This document shows positions 22,763 to 26,308 of a stretch of DNA of 26,308 nucleotides, piece after piece (the stretch's first letter is position 1; the number at the start of each line of letters is the position of its first letter). The stretch spans positions 1 through 26,308 of the forward strand of contig UQCL01000029.1 of the NCBI GenBank assembly GCA_900539505.1, given 5' to 3'. The notes beneath the pieces were generated by a model. That model was given only the letters and a program-made list of their open reading frames with translations, was not told the DNA's origin and did not search any database. Made by a program: the position numbers and the translations under genes. The DNA is from an uncultured Campylobacter sp. (GTDB taxonomy: Bacteria > Campylobacterota > Campylobacteria > Campylobacterales > Campylobacteraceae).

Positions 22763-23614
22763 TTATCTCGAAAAATTATTTAACATCTTTACTATCTGCG
22801 GATCTCCGTGATCGAAAAATAGGCTCGCACCATCGTCTAGCCCTGCGATCGTTTGCATATCCGCCTCGCTTAGTGAGAAGTCAAATATATTGAAATTTTC
22901 CACCATACGCTCTTTGCTTACACTCTTTGGGATGACGACGATACCGCGCTGCACGAGCCAGCGTAAAATCACTTGAGCCACGCTTCTGCCTTGCTTCTGT
23001 GCGATCGTTTTTAGAACCGCATTGCTAAATATATCCTTTCTGCCCTCGCCAAAAGGCGCCCAGCTTTGCATCGCGATGCCGAGCTCTTTTAAATTTGCCT
23101 GCGCTGCGAGCTGCTGGTGGAAAGGATTGCACTCGATCTGATTTATCGCGGGCTTTATCTCGTTGTTTATCGTAAAGTCCATAATTTGACCGGGGTTAAA
23201 GTTGCTAACGCCGATGCTGCGGATGCGGCCCTCTTTTTTAAGCCTACTCATCGCTCGCCACGCGCCGTAAGTGTCGCTATATGGCTGATGGATGAGATAC
23301 AAATCGAGATAGTCAAGCCCTAGCTTTTTCATCGACGCATCAAAGGCTTTTAGCGCCCGTTCCTCGCTTACGTCACTGATCCAAAGTTTTGTGGTGATAA
23401 AAAGCTCCTCGCGTTTCACGCCGCCGGCTATTGCCGCTTTAACCGCCGCGCCAACGCCCTCTTCGTTATAATAAGCCTGTGCGGTGTCGATGAGACGGTA
23501 ACCCACGTCAATCGCATCCTCAACGCACCTTTGAGCCTCTGCAGGCTCCACCTGATACACTCCGTAGCCTAAAATCGGCATTTTGTTGCCGTCGTTTAAT
23601 GTTAAATACTGCAT
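22763..23614 (-). CDS. Aldo/keto reductase (DkgA/2,5-diketo-gluconate reductase type)
   Basis: A cytosolic NADPH-dependent reductase of aldehydes and ketones, 283 residues. The catalytic tetrad is present: D43 (LIDTAQAY), Y48, K76 (TTKLW) and H109 (LIHQP). The cofactor region IPKSVSKERMVENFNIFDF is conserved. The ATG at 23614 has AAGGAG 6 nt upstream and the family start MQYLTLNDGNKMP; the longer frame to 23767 runs through the promoter and operator and is rejected. It has its own TATAAT promoter and a 41-bp element shared with the alcohol dehydrogenase gene. In E. coli the equivalent dkgA is controlled with yqhD by YqhC. Confidence 0.94.
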   Translation of the reverse strand: MQYLTLNDGNKMPILGYGVYQVEPAEAQRCVEDAIDVGYRLIDTAQAYYNEEGVGAAVKAAIAGGVKREELFITTKLWISDVSEERALKAFDASMKKLGLDYLDLYLIHQPYSDTYGAWRAMSRLKKEGRIRSIGVSNFNPGQIMDFTINNEIKPAINQIECNPFHQQLAAQANLKELGIAMQSWAPFGEGRKDIFSNAVLKTIAQKQGRSVAQVILRWLVQRGIVVIPKSVSKERMVENFNIFDFSLSEADMQTIAGLDDGASLFFDHGDPQIVKMLNNFSR

Positions 23615-23651
23615 TTTTGCTCCTTGTAATTTTAATTTTTTAACTGAAGTG

Positions 23652-23657
23652 ATTATA
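23652..23657 (-). promoter_or_regulatory. -10 box of the aldo/keto reductase gene
   Basis: TATAAT on the minus strand, 37 bp before the start codon. No recognisable -35 box: that position is the downstream end of the shared 41-bp element, which fits activator-dependent expression. Confidence 0.7.
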
Positions 23658-23676
23658 ACAGTTTTAAAAAAAAGGA

Positions 23677-23717
23677 GGTAGAACGATCCTGCAAAATCAT
23701 TGCCTATTTCTGCAAAT
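23677..23717 (-). promoter_or_regulatory. Shared 41-bp operator candidate, copy at the aldo/keto reductase
   Basis: Read on the minus strand it runs ATTTGCA...AGGCAA..GATTTTG.A..ATCGT.CTACC. About 70% of bases match, without gaps, the element at 26124-26164, and both copies end 19 bp from a TATAAT. Within this copy TTTGCAG occurs twice, 21 bp apart (two helical turns), the usual layout of AraC-family half-sites. Likely bound by the AraC-type regulator encoded at 23842-24698. Confidence 0.75.
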
Positions 23718-23841
23718 ATTATAAAAAATACAAAATTTAGATCAAATTTGTAGTTAGGGTGTGGCAAAAATGTAAATTTTAGACAAAAGGAGCTTGGGAG
23801 ATAAAATCAACGAGAGGCAGTAGACCTTGCCCGCACTAAAT

Positions 23842-24698
23842 TTAAGCGCCAGTTATGGCTAAGACGTGCGCCTTAGGAGGCATGCCAAACATCCTGGAGT
23901 ACTCCCTATTAAACTGCGACGGGCTCGCGTAACCGACGGCAAATGCGGCCTGCGCGGCGTCTAAATTTTGATTTATCAAGAGATTTTTTGCCTCTTCGAG
24001 GCGGATCTTTTTAGCGGACTAAGCGCCGTAATACGCTTGAAGTTATGATATAGCGACGATGCGCTGATACCGAGCTTTCTGGCTAAATTTTCGATATTTA
24101 TCGCCTCAGCGTAGTTTGATCTTATCTCTTTGGCAGCACGCATTACGCGGTTTTCTATGGTTTCTAGCATTACGTATTGGCGTAGGAAATCGCCGTTTTC
24201 GCCCTTTAAAAGTATGTATAAAGTTTCTTTTATCGCGAGCTTTGCTAAAAATTTAGCATCGTTTGGACGCTCTAGCAAACGGATAAATTTAAATACGGCT
24301 TCAAGCAGCTCATCATCTACCGCCCCAAGAGCTAGTCCTGCAAACTCGCCCTTTTTGCTCTCGGCGCCGCCAATGCTCTCGATCACGCTTAAAATATCCT
24401 CTAGCTCAAAGTTGATCTTTATAGCTAGATACGGGCAGCCTTTGATCTTCGCAACGGCAGGGATATGCGTAGCGGCTAGCAGATAGCGCTGCTCGTCGTA
24501 CTCGTAAAAATCATTACCGACTTTGGCTAGTTTTGAGCCTTTAAAAACCATGCAAAGCGCCGGCTCGTAAACGCCGGTTAAAAACTCGGTCGGCACGCTT
24601 GCTCGGTAGATAAATAGCTCTTTGATGTCGCTTTGTATCTTGCCGTCTGAGCTAAATTTAGCGTCCAAATACTTGCAAATTTCATCTATCTTGCTCAT
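23842..24698 (-). pseudogene. AraC_N-type transcriptional regulator, frameshifted in the DNA-binding domain
   Basis: Resembles YqhC-like activators of aldehyde-reductase genes. From the ATG at 24698 (AAGGAGG upstream), residues 15-170 form the AraC_N sensor (DIKELFIYRASVPTEFLTGV, EPALCMVFKGSK) and residues 196-229 the first HTH (NIENLARKLGISASSLYHNF, KRITALSPL). At about 24010-24011 the frame breaks: the open frame ends 10 codons later, while the next frame continues perfectly as KIRLEEAKNLLINQNLDAAQ, AAFAVGYASPSQFNREYSRM to FGMPPKAHV, ending with TAA at 23842. Compared with relatives, the four residues after SPL (QYQK-like) are missing, consistent with a 10-nt deletion. Without the second HTH it is unlikely to bind DNA normally. 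Confidence 0.85.
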
Positions 24699-24844
24699 TG
24701 TGCCTCCTTGGTTTTTTGGAATTTTAGCAAAATTTATAAAATAGCAAGCTGCGAATATCCGCCGGCCCGCTTTCTCAAATTTAGCAAGTAAATAGGCAAA
24801 GTCGGCTCGCCAAATATTAAAAGAGCTCAATCCAAAATGATAAA

Positions 24845-24870
24845 TTCGGACGGTTTAACGACCGTCCGAA
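24845..24870 (-). terminator. Terminator of the alcohol dehydrogenase gene
   Basis: TTCGGACGGT and ACCGTCCGAA form a perfect 10-bp stem with a 6-nt loop, 55 bp after the stop codon. On the minus strand it is followed by TTTATCATTTT, a broken T run, so it should terminate at least partly and separate this gene from the regulator downstream. Confidence 0.75.
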
Positions 24871-24925
24871 AATCAAAAGTCAAAGCAAGAAGCTAAAGCC
24901 ATAAACCAATTTACTCCATTTAAAT

Positions 24926-26071
24926 TTATCTTGCCAGCTCAAGAATTTTAGCGATATTTTCGCGGCTGTAGAGCTCCGCCATATTCCACGCTTTGGCGTT
25001 TGTCGCGGCTACGTCTATGACCTCGTCCAGCGCCTTGCCTTCGATGCCGAGCTGTGCCAGGTTAGTCGGCGTGCCGATCTTATCAAACCACGCCTTAAGC
25101 GCCAGGATGCCCTCATCTGCGCTTTTAAGGCCGAAAATTTCACGCGCGAAACGCTCAAACGCGCTTAAATTCCTATCCTTATACCACTTCATCCACGCAG
25201 GCATTACCACGCTAAGACCGGCTCCATGCGCGCAGTCCACGACCGCACTCATCGCGTGCTCGATCATATGGTTCGGATAGCCGAAGTCGCCCACGCCCAC
25301 GTAGGTTAACCCGTTTAGCGCCATCGTTGCGGCCCACGCAAACTCGGCGCGCGCATCGTAATCGCTCGGATCTGCGAGCAGGATTTCAGTTGTGCGGATG
25401 ACGGTTTTAATGTTTGCTTCGATATAGGCTCGAACGATGTCTGGATGGACGCTAGCGGTAAAATACCCCTCGATGCTGTGCGCGATGATGTCGCTCGCGC
25501 TATATACGAGATACTCGCGGCTGACGGTTGCTTGCAGCTGCGGGTTTATGACCGAGACCTTTGGATATAGACACGGCGCGCTGATCGCGTATTTTTGTTT
25601 AGTCTGCTCCTTGGTCACCACGCCGCCGCAGTTCATCTCCGAGCCCGTCGCGGCAAGGGTAATGATATCAAAAATTTTAAGCGCAACGCTCGGGCTTTTG
25701 CCGGTGAAAAAATCCCACACGTCGCCCTCGTAGCAGGCGCCCGCGGCTACGGCTTTCGCCGAGTCCAGCACGCTTCCGCCGCCCACAGCAAGCACGCTAT
25801 CGGCGCCGAATTCTTTGGCGAGCTTGATCGCTTCGTTTACCTTGCTTAGCACGGGATTTGATTTTATGCCGCCAAGCTGCGTAAATTCTATACCACTTGC
25901 CTTTAAGCTACTCTCCACGACGCCCATCAGACCGCTTTTCCGCACGCGCTCGCTACCGTATAACACGAGAGCTTTTTTCGCGCCCGCTTCCTTCATATAC
26001 TGCCCGATATGCTCCTCTTTGCCCTTGCCAAATTCTATCCTCACGGGGTTGCAAAAACTAAAATTTGTCAT
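24926..26071 (-). CDS. Iron-containing alcohol dehydrogenase (YqhD/BDH-like)
   Basis: An NAD(P)H-dependent group III alcohol dehydrogenase, 381 residues, that reduces aldehydes. The nucleotide-binding motif is VGGGSVLDSAK (97-106). The metal ligands are D194 and H198 (SDIIAHSIEGYF), H268 (NHMIEHAMSA) and H282 (CAHGAG), in the spacing of YqhD and FucO. The ATG at 26071 has AAAGGAG just upstream; a longer frame to 26131 runs through the promoter and is rejected. A TATAAT and the shared 41-bp element lie upstream. With the aldo/keto reductase it forms a likely aldehyde-detoxification set as in E. coli yqhD-dkgA. Confidence 0.94.
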   Translation of the reverse strand: MTNFSFCNPVRIEFGKGKEEHIGQYMKEAGAKKALVLYGSERVRKSGLMGVVESSLKASGIEFTQLGGIKSNPVLSKVNEAIKLAKEFGADSVLAVGGGSVLDSAKAVAAGACYEGDVWDFFTGKSPSVALKIFDIITLAATGSEMNCGGVVTKEQTKQKYAISAPCLYPKVSVINPQLQATVSREYLVYSASDIIAHSIEGYFTASVHPDIVRAYIEANIKTVIRTTEILLADPSDYDARAEFAWAATMALNGLTYVGVGDFGYPNHMIEHAMSAVVDCAHGAGLSVVMPAWMKWYKDRNLSAFERFAREIFGLKSADEGILALKAWFDKIGTPTNLAQLGIEGKALDEVIDVAATNAKAWNMAELYSRENIAKILELAR

Positions 26072-26098
26072 CTTTTCTCCTTTAAATAAAGTTGCTAA

Positions 26099-26104
26099 AT
26101 TATA
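26099..26104 (-). promoter_or_regulatory. -10 box of the alcohol dehydrogenase gene
   Basis: TATAAT on the minus strand, 27 bp before the start codon. There is no good -35 box, and the shared 41-bp element begins exactly 19 bp upstream, as at the aldo/keto reductase gene. Confidence 0.7.
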
Positions 26105-26123
26105 GCCTTTTTTAAAATTTTGC

Positions 26124-26164
26124 GGTAGCACGATAGTCCAAATTCCTTGCCCAATCGTGCGAAT
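26124..26164 (-). promoter_or_regulatory. Shared 41-bp operator candidate, copy at the alcohol dehydrogenase
   Basis: Minus strand: ATTCGCA...TGGGCAA.GAATTTG.A..ATCGTGCTACC. It aligns without gaps to 23677-23717. This copy also contains a GCACGAT/ATCGTGC inverted repeat (26128-26134 and 26154-26160). Position and spacing next to the -10 box fit an AraC-type activator site. Confidence 0.75.
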
Positions 26165-26261
26165 TTAAGTATAACCCGCGTAAATTTAAAGGACTTAGTA
26201 AGCGTCGCCGCTAAACTTATACTAGCTCATGTTTCGCATAAAATATGTACTATTTATAAAT

Positions 26262-26308
26262 CTGTCTCTTATACACATCTCCGAGCCCACGAGACTACGC
26301 TGCATCTC
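26262..26308 (-). other. Illumina Nextera i7 adapter (library artefact)
   Basis: The reverse complement of the adapter at the other end: mosaic end CTGTCTCTTATACACATCT (26262-26280), CCGAGCCCACGAGAC (26281-26295), index TACGCTGC (26296-26303) and the first bases of P7. The same index is seen at both ends. Genome sequence stops at about 26261. Confidence 0.98.

Noticed and set aside
22700..22765. Third copy of the 41-bp operator before the CMD-cupin gene
   Set aside because: GGCAAGCGGTAG looks similar at first, but the upstream part aligns only with gaps and the spacing is wrong; the GCTTGC/GCAAGC dyad there is better seen as a weak hairpin after the reductase gene.
23615..23767. 51-residue N-terminal extension of the aldo/keto reductase
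   Set aside because: It runs through the -10 box and the shared operator, and the family starts at MQYLTL with AAGGAG upstream.
24699..24830. 44-residue extension of the AraC-type protein
   Set aside because: A strong AAGGAGG directly precedes the internal ATG at 24698 and the family begins there.
26072..26131. 20-residue extension of the alcohol dehydrogenase
   Set aside because: It overlaps the TATAAT box; AAAGGAG precedes the ATG at 26071.
1..26308. Inverted 19-bp Tn5 mosaic ends at the contig ends, suggesting a composite transposon
   Set aside because: They are embedded in complete Nextera adapter with an index and P7 bases; no transposase is present. Library artefact.

Overview
The window is a 26.3 kb bacterial contig that reads like Campylobacter (Campylobacterota). 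The evidence is the S10/spc ribosomal order with no rpmD between rpsE and rplO, the dapF-coaE-purM grouping that I recall from C. jejuni, a zinc-type S14, frequent TTG starts, and intergenic DNA full of AAATTT/AAAATTTT. The GC content looks higher than in C. jejuni, so I lean to the oral Campylobacter group (gracilis/rectus/showae type). This is inference; I do not claim a species. Bases 1-49 and 26262-26308 are Illumina Nextera adapter, not genome, so the genomic insert is about 50-26261.

Layout. 50-784: a YheO/DauR-like regulator whose start is lost and replaced by adapter. 958-2946: an inner-membrane phosphoethanolamine transferase. 3418-13844 (minus strand): a compact operon from rpsJ to rplO, then secY and map, driven by a near-perfect sigma70 promoter at 13908-13936 with a hairpin-rich leader. 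14125-16288 (plus strand): an accessory group of a P-loop ATPase with an unusual insert, a small putative HTH protein behind a strong dyad operator, and two very short membrane proteins with no named function. 16289-17005: about 700 bp of repeat-scarred non-coding DNA. 17006-20778: dapF, a secreted Sel1-repeat protein, coaE, and divergently purM with a clear terminator.

20823-26071 is an accessory aldehyde/redox region: a frameshifted ORF remnant, a cupin, the tail of an NTF2/SnoaL-like gene, an AT-richer carboxymuconolactone-decarboxylase/cupin fusion that looks recently acquired, an aldo/keto reductase, an AraC_N-type regulator and an iron-type alcohol dehydrogenase. The last three correspond to the E. 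coli yqhC/yqhD/dkgA set.

The strongest new signal is a 41-bp element found upstream of both the aldo/keto reductase and the alcohol dehydrogenase, about 70% identical and in both cases exactly 19 bp from a TATAAT box. It is a good candidate operator for the AraC-type regulator encoded between them, yet that regulator carries a frameshift inside its DNA-binding domain. Other points of interest are two near-identical dyads between the rpsJ promoter and the ATPase gene, and the small-membrane-protein pair.
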